Source: Tanypteryx hageni
Lineage: Eukaryota > Arthropoda > Insecta > Odonata > Petaluridae
Direction of reading: 5' to 3'
DNA length: 64,000 bases
NCBI GenBank assembly: GCA_028673005.1
Contig: CM054112.1
Coordinates: 25,161,624 to 25,225,623 of the forward strand
Shown one piece after another: positions 45,485-56,800 of the stretch. Both the position numbers and the translations under genes were made by a program. The notes under the pieces were generated by a model, which had not been told where the DNA came from, made no database searches, and worked only from the letters and a program-made list of their open reading frames with translations. Position 1 is the first letter of the stretch, and the number at the start of each line of letters is the position of its first letter.

Positions 45485-46252
45485 ATATAGGAGGATACTA
45501 ATGTTTAGGTTCTTCTAGATGAGCTGGAGATTGAAATTTTTTTTTATGTAGGATTTTGTGCAAAACCGACTAGAAAAAACGAAAATCTTGAGAAAGTGCA
45601 ACAATTAGGGCGCTAAAAATTCGCAATTGTTTAAACAAATTTTCAAGGTTTATGTATTTCCGACTCTGCTACGGAGCTGAATTTTTTAGATGTAGGATTT
45701 GTAGAAAAACGAGATAGGGATTATACAAATTTTGATATTTTAATTTTTTTGGCAATTTAAAGTTCTTTATGTTTGCACAAATAGATAACTGTTTATGTAC
45801 TACGGGCCGAGCTAGGATGCTGAAATTTTAAAGTTATTTACAGAATAGTGCATTTGCACAAATAAACATTTGAATCTCTCCATAAATATATTGAGGCAGC
45901 CGTTAAAAATGTTTAAAATTTAAACAATTAGAAAAATATTATTTCACTTCTAGAAGTGCTACAACTTTAAAATTTGGCAGAAATGTGTAGCATTAGTACC
46001 CCATAATGAAGAAAGTATAAAATTCGTAAAATTGCATTGTGGATTGTTTTAATCTATAATTTTTACATAAGGGAAAAACGAAAATCGCTGCGGAGGAGAA
46101 ATCTTTAGAATTAAAAGATATTTGTAATGATGAAATATCTGTCTGAAAAAAGAATGTTTTTTGAAGGTGAGATGCTATGCTTGCAGTATGCAAGGACCTT
46201 CTACTAGTATGTTATATCCTCCTCCTCTGTGATGAACTTCTATATATAATCA
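45485..46252 (-). repeat. ~780-bp unit 7, reverse
   Basis: Complete unit from ATAGGAGGATACTAATG to CTTCTATATATAATC. It carries TGCGAC-region changes relative to units 4 and 5 (ATTAGGGCGCT for TGCGGCCGCT). Confidence 0.8.
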
Positions 46253-46668
46253 CTAGTAGAAGGTGCTTGCATTCTGCAAGCATATCATCTCACCTTGAAA
46301 AAACATTCATTTTTCAGACAGGTATTTCATCATTACAAATATTTATTTAAACCTAATGATTTCGCCTCCCTAGCGATTTTCTTTTTTCCATTATGTAAAA
46401 ATAATAGATTAAAACAATCCCCAAACTTTGCAATTTTAAGAATTTATACTTTCTCCATTATGGGGTACTAATGCTACACATTTCTGCCAAATTTTAAATT
46501 TGGAGCACATTTAGAAGTGAAATAACATTTATCTAATTGTTTAAAATTTATTCATTTTTAACGGTCGCAATTACAATTTCATGGATACACTGAAATGTTT
46601 TATCGTTTATATAGACTAATCTCTAAATAACGTAATTGTTTCAGCTTCCTATCTTGCCCCTTTTGGCA
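46253..46668 (+). repeat. ~780-bp unit 8, forward, partial
   Basis: Runs from ACTAGTAGAAGGTGCTTGCA to about CAGCTTCCTATCTTGCCCC and then breaks into unrelated DNA. Confidence 0.75.
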
Positions 46669-49600
46669 ACCAATTATTTTATTCACGAAGAACTTAAAGT
46701 TTTCGTCTTCAAAACAATTTTCTGAGTCAATTCGAATAGTATTTGAAAATTACGGTATGAAAATATATTTGCGTTCTTTTTCACATACTATGGTTCAAGT
46801 TTCTATTTTATTGGACAATTATAAGTAATTTTATAAAGTAAATGGAAGATGTCTTACATTCATTTACGTCTTATAATTTCAAAGCGGTCATTATGGCTAC
46901 AAACCTCCAATATTAATCTTATGGGATTTTCTCGAATAATTTTTTTTGGGGCACTTGAACCAAAAACTTCCCTTTTTCACAATTTTCCCTCTGTTTGTAA
47001 TTCATGAAAAATCAGTCTGAAATTTTTCAGCATTCTAGCTCATACGGAAGTAAGAAATAGTTTCTGTAACATACATTAGTGCGGTTATAATATAGAGAGA
47101 TAGGGATATAGTATAATCTCTGAAACACAGGCATAATTTCCTTAACTTGGCACTTGTCCCTGAAAAAAGTACTCCAATCCCAGTGCCGGTATATATAAAA
47201 TATTTTTAACCGAAATATATCATCAGTTTATGAATACCCATGCTTATATTTTCAGCTCTAAAATGTAATATGCAACTGAAAAGCAAACAAAATTAAAATG
47301 TGTTTTAAAAATTAAAATATAAATACATTATACTCGACTTAAGTTCAATTTATTTTTTTAAATATTGGTTGCTTAGGTCGCAACAGCGTTAATAGAGACA
47401 ATATATTATACTGCTAAATTTAGAGTAGCAGCACTTCGTTAAACACTCAATAATTAATGTTAAGTGTAGTTACTTCATGCGAATTTCTGTACTGTTGTGT
47501 TCTAGTTGGAAACTTAGTCTATCGCTCGAGTGGCGTAAATTCACTGAATGTTTATGATCCAACTCACCGGTCATATTATATTATATTGGATATTAAATAT
47601 TTTAGTTTTTATATTAATTAATTTTGCAGCCTAGCCTTACTTTCTCCTATATTGATGCAAATTACTCTACATCCCCATTTAAATTTAAATCCGGACTTAA
47701 CCTTCTTTTGTTTAGCTAAACTTTTTCACGTTTCTTCGTAGTCCTTCGACTGTTGATTTTGCTCGCCTTCTTTGCGTTGATACTCGTCTTTCATTGGTTT
47801 TTTTAAAAAATGCCAGTCGTTTCCCAGTTTTAATTTTGAATGACTTGGAAAACGGGTGGCTCGTGTAGAATAGTCGTTAATGTACGATATGTAGGACACT
47901 TCAGTGGGGAGAAAATTTTGCTGCAATAAAAGGTTAGATATTATTCCAATTGTTTTGTGTAAATATATTTTTAAAATTTTCAGGATTTACTAACGTATTT
48001 ACGTGTACTACCACCTCATAGGAATTATAACATTTTAAAAGTTTTTTAAAATTCATTCCAAAATCATTTTAATAACGCGTAATTGTGCGTTTGAATAATT
48101 TAATTTTAAGTTATATTTTGAGATAGTGGTTTTCATTTAAAATTCATTTGAGCAGATCAAGTAATTACTGATCTATTTTTGGACACAGTGCGCTTTGAGG
48201 AGTCACCGTTTACCTTCGAACCTTTTCTACTTAGTTCTTCAACCGAAATTCCAAGTTTTATCACATTTTTCTTCTTTTCATACGACCCCGCATGCAGCCT
48301 CTCAAGGGGTGTTCACCTCTGCCGCGTTTCTATATCGATTGGGTTTACGACTTAATTGACACAATCAACTACCATAAATCGATTCTCATTCGATTTACTC
48401 GGGCTGAGGTCCTCTGGTTTCCAATCTCGAATCTTACATTCCCAAGCCTCATCCTCTTACTCCTTCGCAGCCCTTCCTCACAGCCTCAAACCAGGTTTCA
48501 TTTCCCCCTCTTCTCATTCGATTCTCTCTCACTTCTATTTCCTTTTCTATTGCCTCTTAAAGGTATTAATGCTCTCGCATAACCAACTCCCTTCCCTCCG
48601 CATATTCTCTCTCTCGCATCCCCACCCAAACACCTTACTCCCACGCCCCCGCTAATCTTCCACCGTTCTCTGAAACTCTTAGTTGCTACCTCACGCGCAC
48701 CCCCTTTTGGGGAAGACGTCCCTTTAATAGGATTACTCTGACGGAAGACAGTTCTCCGCCCTTCGTTCCGCTCCGGCCACACCCGTTGGACCACCGGACT
48801 CATTTCCCTCGCCCGCCCACCCAAGTCTCTCTCTCTCCCTCGCGACAAATCTCGCCCCCTCATTCCTCCCCGCCTATCTGAGGAGACTTAAATCGTTTTG
48901 GTCGGAGGGTCGAATTTCGGTGCCCTTCGTTAAGATTGTCTACAGAGGAGAGATTAAGTATCGAGGGCTCCCCTTCCCAAGGACGTGTAACCCACCTATG
49001 GATGGTCTTATTATCATGTAAATGAAATATATGAAGTAGCCGTCCTTCTATCATCTGTTTGATTCCACAAGCACCATCTGATAACTACATCGTGCGGTAA
49101 ATAATTCTTCCGGTAAAAAAATTGGCTTCTGCCAGGCTTTGCTTTACTTTTTTGGGTCTTGATAGAAATTCAGAGTGTGAATCGTCGTATAAATTAGAGA
49201 GTACGTTCTTTTTAAACCGTTTATCAAACTTTCCCATCTTTGATACAAAATTGATTTGTCCTTACGAATAAATGGTGACCACGGTTTGTATTTGTGTATT
49301 GAATAAATATATTAAGCATATATGTTTTTCAGAGGGCACAAATAGGTACAATGCAAACAGTAAAACTGACAATTTTAGGCTTTATTTATGCCAAAAAAGC
49401 TAGAAAGCTGTTTTTTTGCTTCGTGAATAGAAAATAAAACTTTATCGATATTTTATCGCTTAATTGTCATTGGAATGCAGTATATTTTTCATTTTCCGAT
49501 GTATATATATTTAGCGAAAATATAATTCATCTGACATTTCATTTTTGTTATTTCTTGTTTGTTGGATATTCTCCTTTTCTTTTTTTTGTGGCAATTTAGT

Positions 49601-49990
49601 TTTAAATTAGTCATAGCCGGTTTCTCGTGATAGGAAAATGGCCTCTGGCTTGAATATTCGTTTTACCTTTTTCGTCATCTCGTGTAATAGCCCCTAAATC
49701 CCAAATGGTTGTTCCGAATTTCATTTTTAAAGGGAAATCAATCAATCAATTAGGTGAATCTTCCCCGGGCTGCTATTGGCCCCTATTTAAAATTCGCTAA
49801 AAACCCATCGAAAAGTGGTTATTAATAAATCAATGTTTCAAAGACAGCCTAGTCTCGATCTTACCCAAACAAAAAAGAAAGCAAAACAGTACCCAATAAA
49901 ATGGAAACCGAAAAAACGAAGGGCCTTCCTGTGTTTTCCAATCTCTCTAGCCTCAGAATTCCTTTCGATAGCCCCCTTCCAATCCATGAA
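46669..49990. other. No gene recognised; C/T-rich island 48.4-48.9 kb
   Basis: 46669-48290 and 49050-49990 are A/T-rich with nothing identified. 48400-48870 is C/T-biased; its open frames (48292-48655 plus, 48498-48863 minus) are low-complexity or overlap on opposite strands. Confidence 0.4.
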
Positions 49991-51060
49991 TGAGCATTGG
50001 TCGAAACCGCTAAAACCGCGGCTCCCTGTTGCGATTCTCAACACGGGAATGTCAATTACTACCTCCGGCTATCTCCACCCTTCTTTCTCTTTCCCTTTCC
50101 TCGGCCCTATCTCTCCCTCATTCTTCTCTGTTTCACTATTTCTCCCTCTTTCGCCTATCTTCCTCCCCCATCCCTCTTTATCTTCCTCTACCCTCCCTCC
50201 CTCTTTATCTTCCTCTACCTTCCCTCTTCATCTTCCTCTACCCTCCCTCCCTCTTTATCTTCCTCTACATTCCCTCTTCATCTTCCTCTACCCTCCCTCC
50301 CTCTTTATCTTCCTCTACCTTCCCTCTTTATCTTCCTCTACCTTCCCTCTTCATCTTCCTCTACCCACCCTCTTTATCTTCCTCTACCTTCCCTCTTTAT
50401 CTTCCTCTACCTTCCCTCTTCATCTTCCTCTACCCACCCTCTTTATCTTCCTCTACCCTCCCTCTTTATCTTCCTCTACCTTCCCTCTTCATCTTCCTCT
50501 ACCTTCTCTCTTTATCTTCCTCTACCTTCCCTCTTTATCTTCCTCTACCTTCCCTGTTTATCTTCCTCTACCCTCTCTCTCTCTCTTCACTCACTCTCAC
50601 TCGCGAGTCACCTCCGCTCTTACACAGCGCGGCCAGGCAGCTCGTAAATTCCTTCGCCCGGAGGTAAGAAAAGAGGGGGTGAAGGGGAGGGAGGGCGTAA
50701 AGGGTGAGGCTGAGGAGAGGGGAGAGAATAGGAAGGCGAAGGAGTTGGGAATGGAGGGGGGATGCCGAGGAGTAATTGGAAGCACCTGCACGCTCAACCG
50801 GAGTCGGCCGGGGGCGGTGGATGTCCTCTATAGGGCCTCAGGGGCCACATCTCTAACCCCTTCCATACGCCGCCCCGCTCTTCGACCTGTTTTCTCGCCC
50901 TATCTCCTCCCGTATACATCCGAGGCAGTGGCCCCATACCTCCTTCTTCGACCCTGCCGGAGGGGGGCCTTGGAATCTACCACTACCAGAGGCCCTATGA
51001 GGCCCTGCGTGAATGCACGCATTTCATCGCATGCTCCTCTCTCTTTCTTCTGTTACTAAT
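49991..51060. other. Minisatellite island with flanking G/C-rich DNA; no gene
   Basis: Contains the 23-bp array (50168-50585), then a purine-rich stretch (50660-50760) and a G/C-rich tail to about 51010. The long open frame at 49815-51059 crosses all of these and owes its length to the array. Confidence 0.5.
50168..50585 (+). repeat. Minisatellite, 23-bp TTTATCTTCCTCTACCTTCC unit
   Basis: About 17 units of a 23-bp sequence beginning TTTATCTTCCTCTACC or TTCATCTTCCTCTACC and ending in TTCCCTC, CACCCTC or CCTCCCTCCC, with occasional 27-bp variants. 23 is not a multiple of three and the unit has no stop in any + frame, so all three forward frames stay open across it. Confidence 0.9.
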
Positions 51061-53256
51061 GCTAAAACGGAAAATTTTTCCTCCACTGACCGACACGAAA
51101 CAATACGCGAGATTTGAAGGAGGCTTAGGAGATAGCGCGGAATGGGAATTAAATCGCCGTTAGTAGATCCGCCATCATGATTTCCACAAGATGATGATGT
51201 GCGGTGCCTCGGCTGACCATCGGGGAGCAGAAATCTAACAATTGACGCTCTGCGGGCGGGAAATAGCGCTGCCTAGCGACGGATAGAAGGAATGATTGAT
51301 AATAGGCTGGAAGAAATTGCGTCATCCTACTGACGATTCGGGTTATTTTATTCTGTAAAGTTTTATCATCGATAAAAACCAAGGCTCTATAATTATTGGA
51401 GGCACCGATTTTGGCGATGGAATTTCAATATTTTTTCACTGCGGCACTGGGTCAATTAAGGGAAACATTTAAAGCCCTCCTCGATTGGCGAATTCAAAAT
51501 CTCGAATCGTCCGACTGTTGATAGAGAGCCGTCTTTCCAAGATACGAGAGCATATCCGAGTAGTACAGAGATTCTTCTTATATCTACGTTTAAATAAAAC
51601 CCTCAAACTAATGGATTTGGCGGAAGTCAGTCACACAATGAAATGTATTCGAATGTTTGTAATTCCAATAAAAGGTGAACGTAATGTAATATAGTCGTAA
51701 CTTTATTTTTTCCATTTCTTCTAGCTACGCTTAAATTTAGTCGTAAGATGGCGATTATTTTGACGCATCGCTGCTGTGAAAATAATCCTCTCGTGAAGTC
51801 AGGGAGAGAATTATAAGGGTTCGACATGGGATGGTTGGGGAGCGTGGTGGAGGGGAAGGGGAAGCGAGCTAATCCGCTTGCTCTTAACAAGAAGACTAAT
51901 GTCCACTTCCCAAGCGCCAGAGTTCCATAGATCGAATGAATTCGCTCTTATACTGTGTCGTCCATTCATCGTCCGAAGTCGCAGCCGTGTTATTCCCGTT
52001 AATTCTTTTACGTGGTTGTAAAGTGACAATCGTTCCAGTTATTAATGGCGTGAAGATTTACACTCAGATCAATGAGACAACTCTTTCTTGATGCATTTGT
52101 CAGTGAATGTTATTTTTTGAGATTATCGAAAACGATGTCTTCGTTTAGTTATTCACTATACCAGGACGATTTATAAAGATCGTTTCCTTCTATCAGCGAT
52201 GGATGATAATTCTAAAAATTGTTGTCAAGTTATGGCGAGAATATCGGCATTGGAGCAATCTAAATAATCAGCGACGCATGTAGTAACATTTGTACTTTTA
52301 AGAAAATCGAAAGCTCTTGATAAATTCTGATGATTGAATTATTAAAAGAGGTTCGTCTGTCTCCATTTGCCGTACATGCTTTTAATAACGGGGAATTTGA
52401 TTTTCCTGCCAGGGATAATCTTCCATCTATTATCCATTTAATTTTTTTACTCTCCTTTGCCCTTAATAGATCTAAATAGATAAAGAGCGTTGAGATGAAA
52501 CCTGATCGACAATGTGTAGCAGAAAGAGTAACTTTGTTACTAATTGTTTCATATCAATTTGATTGAGTACGAAGCAATGAAGTGCATGAATTAAAGTCGG
52601 ATTTTAGAAGAATTAAACTTTTATTATTCATGCACGTAATTCTCTCGTTCTTTCTTGGACAGTTCAGGTTTCTTATCGGCATTTTAATCAAGTTCGATTT
52701 TGCATAGAGAAAATGGCGACTATTAACTAACGGCTGCCATTCCTACCAAACCCATCAAGGATTTTTCTAAAGACAGGAATCAAGCTCGTGGCTCCAGCTA
52801 ATGAAATGGGATCGCTGATGACGCACATATTGAGACAACGAATGGCCATGGTTCTCCGTTGCATGGGGAAACAAACTCTGAAAATCCCTTTAGACCGATT
52901 ATAATTCAATGTGAACATTTATAATTTTCATATAGATTTCCTGTCAAGTGCTTTAAAATTATATCCTTGTCGGAATCTAACATTTTTTAAATTAAGATGA
53001 ATTGCATTATGATTTTTCCGTAAATTAGTAGTCAAAAGCTGTATCGACCGATCGAAAAATAGAAGAACAGAAATTGATTGAATTTTTAAATTCTATTTTA
53101 CTTCCATTAATTGATTGCTAAGGGATACTTGAGGATAAGAAGCTATCTTCGTATGTTTAAGGGGAAAGGGTATTACCATTTACTTAAAACCTTATAAACT
53201 TCTAATTGTAACGGTTTATGCATTCGAACTTATTTTAGTCAAAACGAATTTCTTTT

Positions 53257-53263
<7 letters not shown>
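51061..53263. other. No gene recognised
   Basis: Ordinary A/T-rich DNA. Open frames at 51149-51382, 51485-51694, 51811-52029 and 52727-52918 show no family features. Confidence 0.4.

Positions 53264-53292
<29 letters not shown>
53255..53292. repeat. GT then TA microsatellite
   Basis: A short GT run passes into a TA run at the left side of the hammerhead-bearing element. Confidence 0.85.
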
Positions 53293-53293
<1 letters not shown>

Positions 53294-53322
53294 CAGCTTA
53301 CGGAACAGGAAAGGTAAAATGG

Positions 53323-53530
53323 ATATATGGATGTCAACAAGGTGTTGGGATGAGAAAACCCAGTGAACACTCACCAATCAGACGACTTCAGGTTGGCGAG
53401 ACCCCGGGGATGTCGAAGCGACACACGTAAAAGAACACTAAAGCACAGAAACATCGAAAACGTAGAAGCTTTCGGAATTATTCCTTCATCAGCTACAGAG
53501 AGAGAACTCATCCCAACACCTTGTTGACAT

Positions 53531-53538
<8 letters not shown>
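53323..53538 (-). mobile_element. 216-bp element with perfect 32-bp inverted ends and a hammerhead
   Basis: The left arm (53323-53354, ATATATGGATGTCAACAAGG…) and right arm (53507-53538, CTCATCCCAACACCTTGTTG…) are exact reverse complements. Between them, on the minus strand, lies a complete minimal hammerhead motif. The element sits between two TA-rich microsatellites. There is no coding capacity. By comparison with Penelope-like elements it may be a pseudo-LTR remnant, or a separate small ribozyme-bearing retroelement. Confidence 0.7.
53462..53496 (-). ncRNA. Minimal hammerhead ribozyme motif
   Basis: On the minus strand: stem I GTAG (53496-53493) pairs with CTAC (53465-53462). The core CTGATGA (53492-53486) matches the consensus exactly. 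Stem II is GGAA/TTCC with a TAA loop. GAA follows, then the palindrome AGCT (53470-53467) as a loop-less stem III, then T (53466) in the cleavage position. One extra A separates the core from stem II, in the same place as the extra base of the motif at 4254-4294. The palindromic stem III suggests self-cleavage as a dimer. Confidence 0.7.

Positions 53539-53594
<56 letters not shown>
53533..53594. repeat. TA microsatellite
   Basis: A TA run continuous with the right arm end of the element at 53323-53538. Confidence 0.9.
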
Positions 53595-53596
<2 letters not shown>

Positions 53597-53893
53597 ATGT
53601 TTAATGTGAAAATACTAACATTATTTTTTGTTGAAAATACTCAATAAAATAATACTATAGTATTTTTCAAGGCATGATAAATGGGTAAATAATTACGAGT
53701 TAATTCATTAATGATAATATAAATCTGTTACAAAATATGTAATAAAATGTTACAAATAAATAAAATGCATATAAACAATATTATATGTATGCGTGAAAAC
53801 TGTTACATTTATTTCAATAAAATAACGGGGGCGTGAGGGTTTCGAGAAAACCAGAAGGGGGCGTAATGTCGAAAAGTTGGGGAAACACTGACC
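53595..53893 (-). mobile_element. hAT-type terminal relic
   Basis: On the minus strand from about 53893 the sequence starts CAGTGTTTCCCCAACTTTTC, a typical hAT terminal repeat. G-rich (GGGGGCGTAATG, GGGGGCGTGAGG on the + strand) and then A/T-rich DNA follows. The opposite end was not found and no transposase is present. Confidence 0.5.
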
Positions 53894-56800
53894 TAATTGT
53901 TGTTGTTGACTCCCAGTGATGCATTTTATTGTTTTCCCTTTATGAAAGATGAGAGAGCTTGTCATTCGATGCATTAGCAAAACATTATGGAAATTAAGTT
54001 CTGTAGCTACAGTCATACAATGATATTATAACGACGGTCAAGATCTGTTCGAATCGATGTCTTTCTTGAGACGCCTGCGGCAGTAAATGTAAGTACATGT
54101 CTGAAACTCTTGTGTTTTCTAGATTTTTTAGCTCTTTATGCCCATTGAGTTTTCTTTCAAGTCAACCCCTCAAATTTCTCTGAAGACAACCAAATTAATT
54201 GCTTTCACCCCATCCTAAGAATTCGGTCGAAAGACGTTTGTCGCGTTTCTCACTCTGCTTATCCAGTGAGGGAGGGGAACTGTGATTGTAGAGAACATGT
54301 AGCGGTTGGCCATCGTTCCCTCTCTCGCAGTACTCTTCCAGACTGGAGGGCATTCGCGCCTCGTGGCTCACCCGAAATGGAAAGAAATTACCATCCACAG
54401 TCCACCTCCCACTTCCGGTCTCTATTCCACGCCACTCCCCTTCCCACGGACCCTATCCGCCCCTCCTTTCCAATCCTACACTCGATGCAAGTGATCGTAA
54501 AGGGAGTTCTGTCTCGTTCGCTCCCTCTCCTCCTCCCCTGCCCCTTCTCAATCCTCCTCCCCTGCCCCTTCTCAATCCTCCTCCCCTGCCCCCTCCCTCC
54601 CCTCCTCCCCTGCCTCCCCTCCCTCCTTTGGCCACCCCATTATACCTCCCCTCTGGCCCCGGAGGCTTTCTAGTTGCCCTCGAGGGATACCTCTCTCTCG
54701 CACTCATAGGCGGCGCCCGTGCAGCATCCCCGCAGTTCCCTCTCGCCCTCTTCTTCTCTCTCCCTCTTCTTTTTTCTCTCTCTCACTCTATATCTTATTG
54801 CCTCTTTTCTCCTCCCACTCCTTCTCTCCTATCCTCTCAACGGCAGCCTCTCTCCATCAGGACGGAAAAGCTTTCCCAGAGATAAATACACGCATCGCCA
54901 GTCCCCCTCAATCTTCCTTTCTCTCCACACGCTTTTCTCTCCCTTCTTTCATTTGCTCTGTTTTCTTCGAACTCTCTTTATCTTTCTTCGGCCCTATGTA
55001 GTCGCATGTATCTTTATGTTTCAGTAGTTATTTCGGTCATTGCCTTTATACCTTTCCGTTTGTCGCTGTTTAACTTCGCATCGGCCATGCAAGTATGGCC
55101 AGTTCGTATTTAAGATTATTTTTCAATTAATTCGCGTTTCACGTGTCCTATGCCTTTGTCCTTCTAGAGTGTTGGGAAGAAAGTAGGTAAGGACCGAGAG
55201 GAAACACCTGTGGAGCCGAGATAGAAATTTTAGAAGACTAGAAGGGAACGAAAAATCATGATAATATTCCGCATAGAGGAGATATTAAAACGCATAGATT
55301 TCATTGGCTCGCAAATTTTGCTCGAAATTCAGGATAAATCTCACGCGAATGAATTTTCACTAAGGGACGAAATTTTCGTCTTAAAACTTTTTTTAAGCTT
55401 CGACTCTAAATCAGGCTTAAGTCGTAAACGCAGGAGTTTTATTTTTGCTCGAATGTGGTCCTTAGGGTCTTCGGCGCGCAACGAGCCAAATTAAACCTTT
55501 TTTATGTCGAATTTCCATTTTCATATTTTAATTGTATTTTTTCGCTATTATACGCTTCGTAGATGGTTTTTGCCCGTTTTACACCTCATTGCTAAAGGCC
55601 TTAGGCACTCCACTTCTTCTCTCTGAAGTGTGAACTCTGGTAGTCATATTTACACTTTTTCCGTTGGGAACCTTTTCTTTCGCCTCTGGTTAACATTTCT
55701 CGCAATTTTCCACCGTTTCCATAGTCTTGAAATGGGACGGAAAGAATCTTCGTTTCTTAATTTCTTGCGAGGTTCAACTCTGCCACTCCCCCCATCTTAT
55801 TAATCCTCTCCTCAGTTTTGCATATTCTTTCTTCTCCTTTTGTTTTTGCATTCCTCCCTCGTTGTCGACGCTCCATTAATGCATTTCTATGTTATGTTCA
55901 TTTGCTTCTTACCCTTTCTTATCTCTTTTTGCAGCCTCTATACGCACATGGTAGTGAGTGAAGCGTATGCCGACAATGAGCCCTTTATCTCTGAATCTAT
56001 GACTATGTGCATAAAGTCCTTTTTAATGACTACGCGAATCTTATGTCTTTGTTTGCCCCTTATTGCCAGCACTTGCATTGATAAGTTTGCCGAACTGCTT
56101 AAGATTGCTACAAGAGGGTGATAGTTGAAGGTCTGTCGTTAAAAGATAATTAAAGCTTCCTGTCTTGATCAAGCTACGACTTAAGTAATCCAGCGTTTTT
56201 ATCCGTAGAAGCCGCGATAAATAAATGACTTTATTAGGCAAAAAATGTAAACTTTGGATAAAAGGAAAAGAATGATTAATGCGTGGATCAAAATTTTATT
56301 TGTCATTGCTGCCTTACTAAAAAGCAGTGATTTGTGAGAAAATCGATAACAAACATAGTTTTTCATTAGTAAACTTTTTGGCATTGCCCCTTTGGACAGT
56401 GACTCGGGGATAATTATTTTAATACTTTGATTCTTTTGTCAAAGAAATAATGACGTTTGTTATTTGATGATATAGCGACATTAAAGTCACTTTTTTCGCT
56501 GAATAGGAATAATTTTTCTTGGCTAATCCTATTCTGCTTGAAAACGAAAGACAGCCATTACAGTTTACAGTATCATGCAGCTTTTGTCAGCCTCGGAAAC
56601 TTTTAAATAGATTACTTTTCGATCGAATATTTTTGTAGGCTTTATTTAACCTTAATTAATGCGAAAGGTTTTACATATTTTTTTGCTTAGCGGATTTAAA
56701 AAATGATTCCGGTCGGAATTTGTCATGAAGGGAAGGGGTGGAGAGCATTTCGGCTTTGGCAGTCAGTTCGTGACACTTGCTTCCTCTCCTCCTTTCCTCC

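Larger units (their letters stand above)
41527..46668. repeat. 5.1-kb array of ~780-bp units in both orientations
   Basis: Three forward units (41527-43691), then reverse units (43697-46252), then a partial forward unit (46253-46668). Landmarks of a forward unit, in order: border block ATTATATATAGACGTTCCTT, CAGAGGAGGAGGATATAACA, ACTAGTAG and GGTGCTTGCA with a palindrome, TTTCACCTCCGCAGCGATTT, ATGGGGTACTAATGCTACAC, TTTTAACGGCCGC, GCTCATCCCGTAGTACCTAA, CAAATTAAAATATCAAAATT, TAGCGGCCGCATTGTTGCAC, CCAGCTCATCTGGAAGTGCC and ATTAGTATCCTCCTATATG. No protein is encoded. It is a non-autonomous transposon or satellite-like family. Confidence 0.85.

Noticed and set aside
49815..51059. 414-codon open frame, longest in the window
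   Set aside because: Its length comes from the 23-bp minisatellite, which is open in all three forward frames; flanking residues show no domain.
1511..53594. CRISPR-like array
   Set aside because: The tandem repeats here are microsatellites, minisatellites or ~780-bp units; none has short repeats with unique spacers, and the DNA is eukaryotic.
55936..56121. Possible USP48 last exon (…YADNEPF… after a TTTTTGCAG acceptor)
   Set aside because: The acceptor looks good, but the likeness to the expected ADEP… ending is limited to a few residues with an insertion, and the frame then continues without the conserved C-terminal motif.
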